Positions 17,353-27,179 are shown, counted from the first letter of the stretch. The stretch is 64,000 bases of DNA from Streptomyces ferrugineus (GCF_015160855.1 NZ_CP063373.1:6882001-6946000), one strand, 5' to 3'. A program made the numbers and translations. Notes: a model not told the origin generated them from the sequence alone.

Positions 17353-18249
17353 ATGCCCATGTCCTTCACCGTTCCCCACGACGAACTCGGTCACCTCGAG
17401 AAGCAGGTCCAGGCCGCGCTGCGCACCGCCGACGACAGCTCCCTGGACATCCTGGGCCATGGCGAGGTCACCCTGGTGCTCCGGCTACGGACCGACCATG
17501 GTGCCTATGCCTGCAAACGGCTGCCGGTCTTCCCCGACCGCGCACGCTTCGAGCGTTACCGTCGCAGCCTCGACGAGTACTTGCGACGCCTCACCGACAG
17601 CGGCCTGAACGTCGCCGACACACAGGTGTGGCACACCCATCGACCGGCCGGGCGGATCGTGGCGTACTGCGTGCAACGCGAGCTGCCGGAGCGGCGGCTG
17701 TGCTCACGGCTCCTGCACACCGAGGACGAGACCTGGGCCAAGGACTTCTTCTCCCGGTTCCTCGACCAGGTGGACCGGACGGTCTCCCCCTCGCTCGGGC
17801 TGGACGCCCAGGCATCCAACTGGATCGACATGGGCGGCGAGTTGACGTACCTCGACGTGACCTCTCCGCTCATGCGGGACGACAAGGGCCGGGAGAAGCT
17901 CGACGTCCGACTCTTCTTCACCTCGCTGCCGTGGGTGCTGCGCGACGCGGTCCGGCTGTCGCTGAGCAAGTCGATCTTCGACAAGTTCTACGGCACGCGC
18001 GGTGTACTGCTGGACTTCCTCGGCAACCTCCACAAGGAGCGGCTCGACTCGCTGATCCCGGCCTTTCTGGATCAGGCCAACGGCCGCCTGACCGAGCCCA
18101 TCACGGCTGAGGAGGTCGCTGCCTACTACCGCGATGACGCGCGGATGTGGGAGCTGATCCAGCGGCTGCGCAAGGCCGACCGCTTCTGGCACCTGAAGGT
18201 CCTGCGCCGCCCCTACCCGTTCCTGCTGCCGCCGCCCGTGGACCGCTGA
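17353..18249 (+). CDS. redT: RedT-like conserved protein (kinase-like fold possible)
   Basis: 298 residues, ATG with AAAGG six bases upstream. The N-terminal half resembles a small-molecule kinase lobe: VTLVLRLRT followed by YACKRLPVF, and later an ASNWIDMGGELTYLDVTSP stretch that looks like a catalytic/metal loop. Family resemblance is to actinomycete proteins of unknown function (DUF6206-like, from memory). It sits 8 bp after the membrane protein and 1 bp before redU, the position of redT in S. coelicolor. No function is established, and the kinase resemblance is only visual. Confidence 0.6.
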   Translation: MPMSFTVPHDELGHLEKQVQAALRTADDSSLDILGHGEVTLVLRLRTDHGAYACKRLPVFPDRARFERYRRSLDEYLRRLTDSGLNVADTQVWHTHRPAGRIVAYCVQRELPERRLCSRLLHTEDETWAKDFFSRFLDQVDRTVSPSLGLDAQASNWIDMGGELTYLDVTSPLMRDDKGREKLDVRLFFTSLPWVLRDAVRLSLSKSIFDKFYGTRGVLLDFLGNLHKERLDSLIPAFLDQANGRLTEPITAEEVAAYYRDDARMWELIQRLRKADRFWHLKVLRRPYPFLLPPPVDR

Positions 18250-18250
18250 C

Positions 18251-19039
18251 GTGAGCACCGTGACCACACCACCGGCCCGTGTCACGGTGACCGGGCTCGA
18301 CGACTGCCTGACTCTCGATCCGGCGCGGCCCCTGTACGTCTGTCATGTGCGCGGGCCCCTGACCCTGTCCGTTGTGTCGATCGCATGGCTGCAGGCGATC
18401 GGCGACCGAGCGCGTACGGCCCTGGAGTCCCGGCACCTCAGCGATGCCGAGTCGGCGCAGGCACGGCAACTGCCCCTGCCCAAGCGGCGCTTGGAGTGGC
18501 TGGCGGGACGCCTGGCGCTCAAGCACGGGGTGTGCGCCTACCAGCGGCGGCACTTCGACGCGCGGACCGGCACCCGCGACGTCCACATCAGCGCCGTCGC
18601 CGACGGCCTGCGGGCCGGCAGGCCGTGGGTCGACTTCCCGGTCGAGGTCGGGCTGTCCCACTCGGTGGACTTCGCCGTCGCCGCGTGCGGACCGCGCGCC
18701 GTCGGCATCGACGTCGAGCGCACCCGGCGCATGCCGCCGATGCTCACGGAGCTGCTCACTCGCACGCCCGGTGCGGCGAAGGGCACGGAGTCCGTCGGTG
18801 TGCGGGCCATGCCGCTGTCATTGCGCTGGGCGTGCAAGGAGGCGGTGCTGAAGCACTTCGGTTTCGGCCTGCGCGTCGACCCGCAAGAGGTCGAGTTGAC
18901 CGGCTGGCGTCCCGACGGCCGCTTCTCGTGGCGTGCCGGGCCGGGCCTGAGGCGTCATGTGTCCCAGGGCGACGGGGCGCGGTTCGACAGTTGGGCACGC
19001 GAAGTCGACGGCTACTCCGTGGCGTTGGTGTGGCGATAG
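18251..19039 (+). CDS. redU: 4'-phosphopantetheinyl transferase RedU
   Basis: 262-residue Sfp-type transferase. It has the magnesium-binding GIDVE motif at about 152-156 and WACKEAVLK at about 193-201. RedU is known to convert the prolyl carrier protein RedO to its holo form; the many carrier domains of this cluster (RedO, RedN x2, RedL x2, RedQ) all need such activation. A GTG start lies one base after the upstream stop, so it is co-translated with the plus-strand operon. Confidence 0.9.
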   Translation: MSTVTTPPARVTVTGLDDCLTLDPARPLYVCHVRGPLTLSVVSIAWLQAIGDRARTALESRHLSDAESAQARQLPLPKRRLEWLAGRLALKHGVCAYQRRHFDARTGTRDVHISAVADGLRAGRPWVDFPVEVGLSHSVDFAVAACGPRAVGIDVERTRRMPPMLTELLTRTPGAAKGTESVGVRAMPLSLRWACKEAVLKHFGFGLRVDPQEVELTGWRPDGRFSWRAGPGLRRHVSQGDGARFDSWAREVDGYSVALVWR

Positions 19040-19052
19040 GAGCTCAGCGGCA

Positions 19053-20309
19053 GTGACATCGACATCCCCCTCCCAGTCCGCTCCCGCGAACCGGGGCGTA
19101 GCGTTCCAGGACGCGCTCCAGGCGGCGGCCGAGATCGCCGCCTACAGTCCGTCCTCGCACAACTGCCAGCCCTGGGGCGTCGGTTGGGCGATCGGCGCGG
19201 CCGCTCGGCACACCGCGGTGGCACTGCTCGCGGACACTGCCGAGCAGACCGGAGCCGGCTGCGGTCCCGCCGCGCGGAACGAGGTCGAGTATCTGGTCCT
19301 CGCCCTCGACCGCGCACGGCAGCTCACGGCGCTCTCCTCGCACGGGGTCGAGATGCTGGTCAGCTGCGGCGCGTACGGAGAGATCCTGCTGCGGGCCCTG
19401 GCCGCCCAGGGCTGGCGGGCCGACCGGGTCCGCTTCGTCGACCCGGCCCCAGCGGCCCACGGGCTGAAGGACGACGACCCCGACCGGATCTTCGGTGGCC
19501 GATGGCCGCGTGCCTGGATGCCGCTGTGCGTTGTCCGGCTGTCACACGCGCCCACCCCCTCGGGTGACCTCGCCGAGCTGCGCGACACCGTGCGCGCCCG
19601 GCACACCAACCGGGGCCCCTACCGTCCCGACAGGATCGAGCCCGCCGTGCTGGCGGGACTGTCGACGACACGATCGGGGCTTTCGCTGTTCCGGGCGGCA
19701 CCGGGGGGCGACTCAGAGGTCACCGTCCGCCATGTGGTGGCCGATGCCGAGCGCGCCGCGGTCGGCGACCTCGTCTCTCGGCACGGCGGGCGCGACTTCA
19801 GCCACCGTGCCGCCTGGCGGGAGACGCACTCGTTCATACGCCGCGACGAGGCCGACGCCGAGACCAGCGGTGACGGCTTCACTCTCGGTCAGCTCTTCGG
19901 ACCGATGTCGCCGCCGCGTCGATTCGGGATGCGGATCGCCCTGGCACCCGTGACCATGCGGATCCTGCGGCACGTGGGCTACCACCGGATCCTCGCTCGC
20001 CAACTCGCCGCCATGGTGCGGTGCTCTCCCGCCGCCGTCGCCCTGTGCTTCGACGACGGGGCACCCGGCGCCGAGTCCGTCGTCCGCGGCGGCGCCGTTC
20101 TGGCCGACTACTGGCTCGGCGCGACCCGCGCCGGACTGGTCCTGCATCCCGTGAGCGTCATCCTCCAGCACGACGATGTCCGGGCCGAGTTGGAGCAACG
20201 GCTCGGCCTGCCCGGGCGGGCGTTCTTCGTGAGCAGACTGGGACATGCGGTCACGGCATTCCCGCCGTCGCGCCGACTCGCAGCGTCCCACGCACTGCGA
20301 CTCGTTTGA
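19053..20309 (+). CDS. redV: Nitroreductase-family protein RedV
   Basis: 418 residues. The N terminus has AAYSPSSHNCQPW, the phosphate-binding start of the flavin-binding nitroreductase fold, and an RHTNRGPY segment follows near residue 190. GTG 19053 has AGGAG about nine bases upstream; an upstream frame extension would overlap redU. It is the last gene of the operon. RedV is conserved in prodiginine clusters but its reaction is not settled; an oxidoreductase role with a flavin cofactor is the inference. Confidence 0.75.
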   Translation: MTSTSPSQSAPANRGVAFQDALQAAAEIAAYSPSSHNCQPWGVGWAIGAAARHTAVALLADTAEQTGAGCGPAARNEVEYLVLALDRARQLTALSSHGVEMLVSCGAYGEILLRALAAQGWRADRVRFVDPAPAAHGLKDDDPDRIFGGRWPRAWMPLCVVRLSHAPTPSGDLAELRDTVRARHTNRGPYRPDRIEPAVLAGLSTTRSGLSLFRAAPGGDSEVTVRHVVADAERAAVGDLVSRHGGRDFSHRAAWRETHSFIRRDEADAETSGDGFTLGQLFGPMSPPRRFGMRIALAPVTMRILRHVGYHRILARQLAAMVRCSPAAVALCFDDGAPGAESVVRGGAVLADYWLGATRAGLVLHPVSVILQHDDVRAELEQRLGLPGRAFFVSRLGHAVTAFPPSRRLAASHALRLV

Positions 20310-20731
20310 TGAACCCGGTGTCACACAAAGCCTGACGGCTCACCCAACACGCCTCTGACCGGCCAATCACCGGTGTGCCCGGCACATGGACCCTGGCGAT
20401 GTGGCGTCGTCCCAAGTCCCGTTCCGCTGCCTCATTACGTGCTAGCCTCAATGTGCGCTTATACGAAAAATTACATGGGCGAAAAATGGACTACACAATC
20501 AGTCGCCTTAGGCAGCAATGAGTGTCAGAAGAGCGCTTCGGCGCACTCTCGGGGGAGGCACGTACTTTGCACCACCGCATGCGATCACGCCCGAAATCCT
20601 CCTGCCGGTCCACCTGGACGGTCCACCCAGCCATCGCCCGATGAGGGCATCTCCGGCCAACGTCACACCCCTGGCCATGTCGGGTGAACCAGCCATGCAC
20701 CCGCGCGGTCCCATCTCATGGGAGGAAGTCG
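20310..20731. other. Intergenic region upstream of redZ
   Basis: A 422-bp stretch without a convincing gene. Around 20450-20500 it is unusually A+T-rich, with CGAAAAAT occurring twice about 16 bp apart (near 20464 and 20480). This is the likely promoter zone for redZ and leaves a long leader. No operator of a known family was recognised. Confidence 0.5.
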
Positions 20732-21394
20732 GTGATCATCCGCGTACTCATTTGCTGCGAGGATGCAATCCTGGGTGCCGGGATGCGAGCGCTGCTCGAC
20801 CAGCAGCCCGACATCACCGTGATCGGCAACACGACCGGCGCCGAATCCGCAGCAGCCGCCGAGAGGCAGCAGCCTGACGTCCTCGTGATCGTGTCACCTG
20901 CGCTGACCGTGGAGCACAAGCGGGAACTCGCCGCCCTGTCCATCGGCACGAAGGTGGTCCTCATCGCGAAGGCGGAGAACGCACCGCGCTCCATCGAGGC
21001 CCTGCGCGTCGGCGTCCGGGCGGTCCTGACTCCGGGCACCTCGGCCGACGAGCTGGTCCACGTACTGCGGGCGGTCAGCGCCGGCGGGGCCATCGTCATG
21101 CCCGAAGAGGCCAGGCCCAGCCTCCTCCACCACCCACCGGACGAGACCTCCTCGACGCCGGCCGCGAGCCTGGTGACCAACCTGACACCACGGGAATCCG
21201 AAGTGATTGTGCTGCTCGCCCAAGGGAAGTCCAATGCCGAGATAGCTGAAAAGATGTCTGTTTCCACGGCGACGGTACGGACCCACGTTCACCATTTACT
21301 GAGGAAGCTCGGAGTGGGCACGCGCGCCCAGGCCGTAGCCGTCGCCTACGAGTCGGGGCTCATCTCCGCCATCGGGCGAAAATCGGCCACCTGA
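20732..21394 (+). CDS. redZ: RedZ, atypical response regulator with a TTA codon
   Basis: 220 residues: a receiver-like domain (1-120) and a LuxR-type helix-turn-helix (about 150-212, LTPRESEVIVLLAQGKSNAEI). The phosphorylation pocket is degraded. The usual Asp-Asp pair is Cys-Glu (residues 9-10), the acceptor Asp is Val 54, and the conserved Lys/Thr region is altered. It therefore probably acts without a kinase, as RedZ of S. coelicolor does when it activates redD. Leu 189 is encoded by TTA (21296-21298). TTA depends on the rare bldA tRNA, so pigment formation would be tied to development. GTG 20732 follows GGGAGG at good spacing; an upstream GTG at 20684 is less likely. Confidence 0.9.
   Translation: MIIRVLICCEDAILGAGMRALLDQQPDITVIGNTTGAESAAAAERQQPDVLVIVSPALTVEHKRELAALSIGTKVVLIAKAENAPRSIEALRVGVRAVLTPGTSADELVHVLRAVSAGGAIVMPEEARPSLLHHPPDETSSTPAASLVTNLTPRESEVIVLLAQGKSNAEIAEKMSVSTATVRTHVHHLLRKLGVGTRAQAVAVAYESGLISAIGRKSAT
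21296..21298 (+). promoter_or_regulatory. TTA (bldA-dependent) codon in redZ
   Basis: In-frame TTA for Leu 189 in the recognition-helix region of RedZ. TTA is very rare in Streptomyces genes and needs the bldA-encoded tRNA, a known developmental control point for red pigment. Confidence 0.93.
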
Positions 21395-21404
21395 GACCAG
21401 GCCA

Positions 21405-21450
21405 ACTGAAAAAGATTCAGTATGGGTTTCAACCTTACTGCGTGAAACTC
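21405..21450. terminator. Bidirectional hairpins between convergent redZ and redY
   Basis: ACTGAA (21405-21410) pairs with TTCAGT (21416-21421) across a five-base loop. Just downstream GTTTCA and TGAAAC form a second, looser stem. The sequence sits between convergent genes, where a shared terminator is expected. The stems are short and A+T-rich. Confidence 0.5.
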
Positions 21451-21753
21451 CTACGCCCGGTACCCATCACCGATCCGCTCTCCCGTCACTTCCTCCAGGA
21501 CTTTCGCCATTTGGCCGAAGTCCGCGACGAGCCGCTGAAACTGTGAGCTTTCCATGTCGCGCTCGAACTCCTCGCGACTGGTCACCTCGATGATCTCGAA
21601 GTAGTGAGGGGACCGGGCTACCCGCTGAACACCGAAGGCGAGGACGCTGGGTAGCTCGGGGCAGGTCGCGTAGTCGACCTCCCGTACCCACTTCTCGAAG
21701 TGGTCGGCTTCGACGCCGTCGTGCAGTTGTATGCGGTGAATGATGATCGTCAA
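21451..21753 (-). CDS. redY: RedY-like small protein
   Basis: 100 residues with the look of a dimeric alpha/beta-barrel (ferredoxin-like) protein: TIIIHRIQL, YFEIIEVTSREEFERDMES and a C-terminal helix. It corresponds in size and position to RedY, which is next to redW in S. coelicolor. I do not know its reaction. The start is taken as TTG 21753, because GGGAGG lies six bases upstream; an upstream ATG (21792) would run into redW and lacks such a site. It is the last gene of a redX-redW-redY unit. Confidence 0.7.
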   Translation of the reverse strand: MTIIIHRIQLHDGVEADHFEKWVREVDYATCPELPSVLAFGVQRVARSPHYFEIIEVTSREEFERDMESSQFQRLVADFGQMAKVLEEVTGERIGDGYRA

Positions 21754-21788
21754 GGTGAACCTCCCACTGGATGGGGCAGTTGGGGCCG

Positions 21789-22967
21789 TCAACGGCGACG
21801 GCGCGGGCGTCGGCTGTTCCCCAGACCCAACGCGCGTGCGATGTTGTTCTTCTGGATCTCGCTGGTGCCCGAGAAGACGCGTGAGGGCAGGGCGTCACGG
21901 AGGAAGGTCTCGGCCTCGCCCTCGACCATCCCCAGGCCACCACGCACCTGGACGGCATCCAGGCCCAGTTGTACGGCGGCCTCGCTGACCGCGAGTTTCG
22001 CGAGTGCGGGTGCGATCTCGTCCTGGCTGCCCCGCGCCAGCCCCCAGGCGGCCTTGTACAGCAGGAGCCGGGCGGACTCCAGGCGCAGCGTCATGTCGAC
22101 GATCCGGTGGCTGACCGCCTGGAAACCCCCGATGGGGGAACCGAACTGTGCGCGCTCCCCGGCGTATTCGATCGTGGACTCCAGGATGCGACGCATGGCG
22201 CCCAGGTATATCGCGAACAGGCAGACACGCTCCCACTTCATGGACGCGGAGAACACGCTGGCCCCCGAGCCCTCGGCGCCGAGCATCTGGCGGGCCGGGA
22301 CGACGCATCCGTCGAAGTGGACATCGGCCGTGGGTGATCCGCGCAGTCCGACCTTGTCGTAGACCGGACCGACGCTGAGTCCCGGGGTGCCGGCCTCGAC
22401 GATGAACGCCGTGAGTCCGAAGAAGCCTCCGTTCGGCTCGGTCGCCGCCTGCACGACGAAGGCGTCGGCGACGGGTGCGTTCGTCGTGAAGCACTTGCTG
22501 CCCTGGAGCACGTACTCGTCTCCCTTGCGCTCCGCGCGGGTTCGCAGGTTCAGCGCGTCGGATCCGGCCTCCGGCTCGGTGATGCCGTGCGCGGCGATCC
22601 GCTCTCCCGAGCAGAGTGCGGGGAGCCACTCCCTCTTCTGTTCCTCCGTTCCGAACTCGACGATGGGCATCAGTGAGGCGAACAGATGGGCGGCGACGGA
22701 GAACGCGAAACCCGTGTCCTCGGTGCCGTAGCCCAGTGCCTCCATGACAACCGATGAGGTGACCGCGTCCAGACCACTGCCGCCGTACTCCAGGGGCACC
22801 GCACCGCCCACCAGCCCCTGTGCGCCCGCGAGCCGCCAGCGCCTGCGGAAGTCACCGGGGTCGAACGCGGTACGCGCCGCATCCTTGCGGCCGACGAGCT
22901 CGCGCTGGGCGAACGCGACGACCATGGCGCGCATCTCCTCGCTGTCCGCGTCGAATTCGAAGTTCAT
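21789..22967 (-). CDS. redW: L-prolyl-carrier protein dehydrogenase RedW
   Basis: 392-residue acyl-CoA dehydrogenase-fold flavoenzyme. Recognisable segments are [18 protein letters not shown] and the C-terminal [13 protein letters not shown]. In prodiginine (and other pyrrole) pathways this enzyme oxidises L-prolyl-RedO to pyrrolyl-2-carboxyl-RedO by successive desaturations. ATG 22967 overlaps the redX stop (ATGA), so the two are translated together. Length and motifs are normal for the family. Confidence 0.92.
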   Translation of the reverse strand: MNFEFDADSEEMRAMVVAFAQRELVGRKDAARTAFDPGDFRRRWRLAGAQGLVGGAVPLEYGGSGLDAVTSSVVMEALGYGTEDTGFAFSVAAHLFASLMPIVEFGTEEQKREWLPALCSGERIAAHGITEPEAGSDALNLRTRAERKGDEYVLQGSKCFTTNAPVADAFVVQAATEPNGGFFGLTAFIVEAGTPGLSVGPVYDKVGLRGSPTADVHFDGCVVPARQMLGAEGSGASVFSASMKWERVCLFAIYLGAMRRILESTIEYAGERAQFGSPIGGFQAVSHRIVDMTLRLESARLLLYKAAWGLARGSQDEIAPALAKLAVSEAAVQLGLDAVQVRGGLGMVEGEAETFLRDALPSRVFSGTSEIQKNNIARALGLGNSRRPRRRR

Positions 22968-25876
22968 CGCGCTCCGTCCAGGTGCTCTTCGATGAGTACG
23001 TGGTAGTTGATGCCTCCCGTGCCGAAGGAACTCACGGCCGCGCGCCTCGGTTGCCCGGGCCGGCGGTTCCACGGCGAGGGCGCGGTCGAGACGGCGGCCG
23101 GGATGGCGTCGAGGTCGAGGGCCGGATTCAGCGTCCGCAGGTTGGCGTTGGGGGGCAGCGTCCCTGCCCGCATGGCGAGCAGGGTGCGCAGCAGCCCGGC
23201 ACTGCCGGCGGCCGCGAACGTGTGGCCGAAGAACGACTTGGCCGACCCGATCTCAAGAGGTCGGGACCGCTCCTCGCCGCCGTACATCCGTGCCGCGGCC
23301 GCGATCTCGACCCGGTCTCCGACCTTGGTTCCGGTGCCGTGCGCCTCCAGGTAGTCGACCGCGGACGGCTCGAAGTCCACCTCCGCGAAGGCCCGGCGCA
23401 TGGCCAGCAGTTGCCCCTCCACGTCCGGGGCGATCAGGGACTTGGCGTCGTTGGACGCACCGATGCCGCTGATGAGACCGACGATCTCGTCACCATCGCG
23501 GCGCGCGTCGCTGTAGCGCTTGAGCAGGAAGAGGCCACACCCGTCGCCCGGGCTGAAGCCGTCGGCTGCCTGGTCGAAGGGTGCGTTTGTGCTGTGCGAC
23601 AACAGTCCGAGCGCCGAACAGAGCACCATGTCCCGGGTGTTGCAGGCCAGCTCGACACCACCCGTCACAGCGAAGTCCGCCGTCCCCTGCCGAAGAGCGC
23701 CGACACAGATGTCGAGCGCCGCGAGGGACGAAGCGCAGGCGGCCTCGACACCGAGGGGCACGGCGTCGAGCCGGTACTCGTTGGCCAGCAGCGCCGCCAC
23801 GCCACTGGCCAGGCAGCCGTCGAGGAGAGCCGGTGACATCGCATGGTCCGGCGCCCCCGACATCCCCTCGCGCACCGTTGCCAGCAGGGCCTTCTTCTGC
23901 AGTGACGACAGGCCGTCCAAGCCGGCGAGTCGTCCGACCGTCTCGTCCCAGGACTGCAGAGCCATTTCCGCATGGGTGCGGCGCTCGCGCGTCAGGCCCA
24001 GATTGGTGCCGATCGCAACGAGTCCCCTGCCCGCGAGCCGTCCCGTCACACCGCCCGCACCCGGATCCCCACCCGGATGCGCTGCCCGTCCCCGGAACAA
24101 CTCGGCGGCCACGGCGAGCGCGAGGCGCTGAGTGTCGTCCATGGCCGCGTGGCGCAACGGGACGATCCGCACCTCGCCGGGAGGTTCCTCCGGCACCGGC
24201 ACATGACCGCCCTGGTCGGTGTAGCTGTGGGTGAGACTGAGTGCCCCTGGTGCGTAGTACAGCTCCCGGTCGAGCACGGACTCCGGAACAGGGCCGATAC
24301 GAGTCTCGCCGGAGCTGACGACCCGCCAGAAGCCCTCGGCATCGGCCGCGCCCGCGAAGCGGCCGGCGACACCCACCACCGCGATCGGTTCCGGGCCCGG
24401 CGCCGGGACCGGCATGGCCGCGGCCCCGCCCACGGTTCCCCGGACCCGGCCCGGCGTGGACGCGGTACGGCGTCCGGCCTGCCCCTCCGGCTCGTCGACG
24501 TCGCCGGCCCCGTCGTCTCCGTACTCCTGGACGACGAGATGGCAGACGGTCCCGGTGAACGAGGCTCCGAGCACCGCGGCTCGGCGCGGAGTGCCATCAG
24601 GGCTCGCCCGCCACTCCTCGCTCCGGGACGGCAGTCGCAGCGGTGTGCCGAGGAAGTCGCTTCCAGCGGCACCGCCCAGCACACGCTGGGGAGGAATCCG
24701 CCGGTGGTGCAGGACGAGAGCGACCTTGGTGACGGCGGCGACACCGGCGTTGGCAAAGGTGTTCCCGAGCCGCTCCCGCACACTTCCCACGGCCACGGAC
24801 GCCGGAGCGGCACCCTCGTGAAGCCCCGCCAGCGCCTTGAGTTCCGCCTCGGCCTCAGCGGTGACGGCCGAGCCCACGCATTCCACATACGCCACCGACT
24901 CGGGGCGCACCTCGGCAGCACGCAAAGACGCCTGTGCGAGCGAGCGCCGCAGCTCGGCGGAGCGTGAGGAGCGGAAAGCGCCCGGACGAGAGTCATGGCG
25001 CACGGAGGAGTCGAGGATCACGGCGTAGATCCGGTCGCCGTCCCGGACGGCGGAGGAGAGCCGCTTGAGCAACAGGGCGCCGACGCCCTCACCGACCCGG
25101 CCGGACTCGTGCCCGGGGGTACCCCGGCTCATCGGACCCATGAGCCCTTTGGCCTGCAGCGCCCTGGTGACGAAGGGGCTCTCCCACCGCTGTCCCGCGA
25201 CCACGAGGACCGCGTCGGACACCCCGCGGCGGAGATTGCGCACCGCGTGGTCGAGGGCGACGAACGAGGTCGCGTCCGCCGACTCGACCGCGAGCGTTCG
25301 GCCGTGGAACCTGAACGCGGTGGCGATCCGGGCGGGGATCGTGCTCGCCATCTCTCCCACCCGATCGTGCGGGGAGGCACCCGCCTGCCGTGCCACCAGC
25401 GACCGCAGTTCCCGGGCGGCTGCCCGCGCCGCTGCCGCGTCGACGCCCTCTGCCATGGCCGCCAGCTCGACCTCACGGGCGTAGCGGCCGGCTTCGATCC
25501 GCAGTGCGTTGGCGTACTGGCGGTCCAGGCCGAAGCATGTGCCGGTGATGACATCGGTACGGTCCGTCGGCAGTGCGCGTCCTGGGTGTCCGGCGTCCGA
25601 CAGGCACTGGCGTGCCGCTTCCAGCATGAGAACCTGCATCCGAGCCATGGCCCCTGCCTGAGCCGGTGGAATCCCGAATCGAGCGATGTCGATGTGCAGG
25701 TCGTCCAGTGAACCGGGAGTGGGACCCCCGACGCCGGGTGCAGAATCCCGATTCAGCAATTCCCAGTACTGGTCCGGACCCGAAGCACCGGGATAAAGGG
25801 CCGCGATCCCCACAATCGCCACAGGCTCGTTCAGGGAAGCGCACTCGTCGCGGCGCAATACCGAATCGGACGACAT
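22964..25876 (-). CDS. redX: RedX condensing enzyme (tandem ketosynthase-like domains)
   Basis: 970 residues with two ketosynthase-like halves. The second half (about 500-965) has a complete active site: Cys 714 (EAACASS), EAHGTGT and [12 protein letters not shown]. In the first half (about 15-440) the Cys position reads ESADATS and the His motifs are lost, so it is probably a structural or chain-length-like partner. RedX is thought to transfer the pyrrolyl-2-carboxyl unit from RedO and condense it with malonyl-RedN. Its ATG has GGAG upstream. It lies 147 bp after redD, with a perfect TCACCCGGGTGA palindrome (25910-25921) between them. Confidence 0.9.
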   Translation of the reverse strand: MSSDSVLRRDECASLNEPVAIVGIAALYPGASGPDQYWELLNRDSAPGVGGPTPGSLDDLHIDIARFGIPPAQAGAMARMQVLMLEAARQCLSDAGHPGRALPTDRTDVITGTCFGLDRQYANALRIEAGRYAREVELAAMAEGVDAAAARAAARELRSLVARQAGASPHDRVGEMASTIPARIATAFRFHGRTLAVESADATSFVALDHAVRNLRRGVSDAVLVVAGQRWESPFVTRALQAKGLMGPMSRGTPGHESGRVGEGVGALLLKRLSSAVRDGDRIYAVILDSSVRHDSRPGAFRSSRSAELRRSLAQASLRAAEVRPESVAYVECVGSAVTAEAEAELKALAGLHEGAAPASVAVGSVRERLGNTFANAGVAAVTKVALVLHHRRIPPQRVLGGAAGSDFLGTPLRLPSRSEEWRASPDGTPRRAAVLGASFTGTVCHLVVQEYGDDGAGDVDEPEGQAGRRTASTPGRVRGTVGGAAAMPVPAPGPEPIAVVGVAGRFAGAADAEGFWRVVSSGETRIGPVPESVLDRELYYAPGALSLTHSYTDQGGHVPVPEEPPGEVRIVPLRHAAMDDTQRLALAVAAELFRGRAAHPGGDPGAGGVTGRLAGRGLVAIGTNLGLTRERRTHAEMALQSWDETVGRLAGLDGLSSLQKKALLATVREGMSGAPDHAMSPALLDGCLASGVAALLANEYRLDAVPLGVEAACASSLAALDICVGALRQGTADFAVTGGVELACNTRDMVLCSALGLLSHSTNAPFDQAADGFSPGDGCGLFLLKRYSDARRDGDEIVGLISGIGASNDAKSLIAPDVEGQLLAMRRAFAEVDFEPSAVDYLEAHGTGTKVGDRVEIAAAARMYGGEERSRPLEIGSAKSFFGHTFAAAGSAGLLRTLLAMRAGTLPPNANLRTLNPALDLDAIPAAVSTAPSPWNRRPGQPRRAAVSSFGTGGINYHVLIEEHLDGAR

Positions 25877-25909
25877 GATGCGGCCTCTCCTACATATTGT
25901 TCCGGGCCG

Positions 25910-25921
25910 TCACCCGGGTGA
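25910..25921. promoter_or_regulatory. 12-bp perfect palindrome upstream of redX
   Basis: TCACCCGGGTGA lies 34 bp before the redX start, in the redD-redX gap. It could be an operator or part of a small hairpin. No SARP-type heptamer repeats were found in this gap. Confidence 0.35.
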
Positions 25922-26023
25922 AATTCCGCAAGGGCCGAAGGCGGGGAAGGGAGAACACGGGGGGTCGGACGAACAAGACGAGCAAAACGGCGCAGGCCCG
26001 ACCCCGACGATCCGAGCCGTCCG

Positions 26024-26833
26024 CTACCTGCTGACCGCCGCGGGTTCGCCCTGGCTGGGCAGGACCGCGGCCGGCAGCCGCAGCGCCGGGTCCTGGGCCA
26101 GGATCTCGGCATGCAGCCGCTGCAGCGGCGCCCCGGGCTGGATCCCCAGTTCCTCATCGAGTCGCCGCCTGGCCCACCGGAAGAGATCCAGCGCTTCCCC
26201 CTGGCGCCCCTGGCGGTAGAGGGCGACCATGAGCAGTTCGCAGAATCGTTCTCGCAGCGGGTAGAGGGCGACGAGCTGGCGCAGTTCCGCGATCGCGCGC
26301 GCCCCGTCGCCGACCGACAGCAGGGCGCTCACCAGGTCCTCGCAGGCGGTCAGTCGGCGTTCGTCGAAGAGGGCCGCCGCGCCCCGCACGCGCAGGCCGT
26401 CGCCGGCGTCGAGGAGGGCGGGACCGCGCCAGAGATCCAGAGCCGACTGCAGCACTTCCAGTGAGCGCTCGGGCCGCATCGGCAGGTGCGCGGCTCCCTG
26501 GGCAGCCAGATCGAGGAACCTGTTGCCGTCCACGCACTCCGGTGACACCTCGATGAGATAGCCGTTGTTCACACCGCGCAGCACGGAGCCGCCGCGCCGA
26601 CTCAAGGTGGGCTCGATCGCCCTGCGCAGTCGGGTCGCGGTCGCCTGCAACGCGTTTCGGGCGTTGCCGATGGCATGCCCGGACCACAGTTCATCGACGA
26701 GGTCTTCGTTGGACACCGCTCGACCCGCTTCCAGCGCAAGGGTGGCGAGCATCGCCCGCACCTTGTTGGCTCGAATGGCGCGTATCTGCCCCTCTGCGAC
26801 AACGGAAACCGGGCCCAGTATATTGATTTGCAA
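26024..26833 (-). CDS. redD: SARP-family pathway activator RedD
   Basis: 269 residues: an N-terminal winged-helix DNA-binding domain (about 1-95, INILGPVSVVAEG start, LVDELWSG) and a bacterial transcriptional activation domain (about 100-250, ending RLHAEILAQDPALR). SARPs bind heptamer direct repeats at 11-bp spacing; two such arrays lie in the redP/redQ intergenic region. The start is set at TTG 26833, where GGGGGAG stands five bases upstream and the protein begins exactly at the conserved QINILGP. An ATG at 26941 would add 36 unrelated residues. In S. coelicolor redD is switched on by RedZ. Confidence 0.88.
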   Translation of the reverse strand: MQINILGPVSVVAEGQIRAIRANKVRAMLATLALEAGRAVSNEDLVDELWSGHAIGNARNALQATATRLRRAIEPTLSRRGGSVLRGVNNGYLIEVSPECVDGNRFLDLAAQGAAHLPMRPERSLEVLQSALDLWRGPALLDAGDGLRVRGAAALFDERRLTACEDLVSALLSVGDGARAIAELRQLVALYPLRERFCELLMVALYRQGRQGEALDLFRWARRRLDEELGIQPGAPLQRLHAEILAQDPALRLPAAVLPSQGEPAAVSR

Positions 26834-27145
26834 GTCACTCCCCCGGGTCTGACGCGAAATGGAGTCGCCCCTGCAATTCAGCGGGAACGGACCATTCGAA
26901 AGGACCAGTGACCCACCCCCCACCAGAGCACTGCTCTGCACTGGCGACAGGAGTGTTTGATCCGCTCAACTCTGGCTTGAGTTTTTCAGCCGCATTGACT
27001 CCTGTCATCCATCCATTGATGTATTTCTGCGCTACACAATAGGTTGACTCGCAACCCGATCCCGCCTCCACCATTCGTTGAGGCGCTGCCCGCGGAGGCG
27101 GCCGTCCGCGGCTCAGGCACCCCGCGTGGAGGCCCCCCTGACGCG
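26834..27145. promoter_or_regulatory. redD leader/promoter region with nested inverted repeats
   Basis: No gene seen. Three inverted repeats are present: CAGAGC/GCTCTG (26924-26938) with CCAGTG/CACTGG around it (26905-26944), and GACAGGAGT (26946-26954) with ACTCCTGTC (26998-27006). The last encloses a small CTCAA/TTGAG stem. They lie where the redD promoter and 5' leader should be and are candidates for RedZ or other control, or for RNA structure. Confidence 0.55.
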
Positions 27146-27162
27146 TTTTGCATAATGCAAAA
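27146..27162. promoter_or_regulatory. TTGCA-N3-TGCAA operator upstream of the ClC gene
   Basis: TTTTGCATAATGCAAAA is a perfect 17-bp palindrome (8-1-8) 18 bp before the ClC start codon. The core recurs at 30727 and 33432. It would overlap the promoter or leader and fits a dimeric repressor; a MarR gene lies at 30792-31328. Confidence 0.75.
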
Positions 27163-27179
27163 GTACGGAAGGGGAAGGA

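Noticed and set aside
20684..20731. Upstream GTG start for redZ adding 16 residues
   Set aside because: The downstream GTG has GGGAGG at ideal spacing and gives the normal receiver-domain N terminus.
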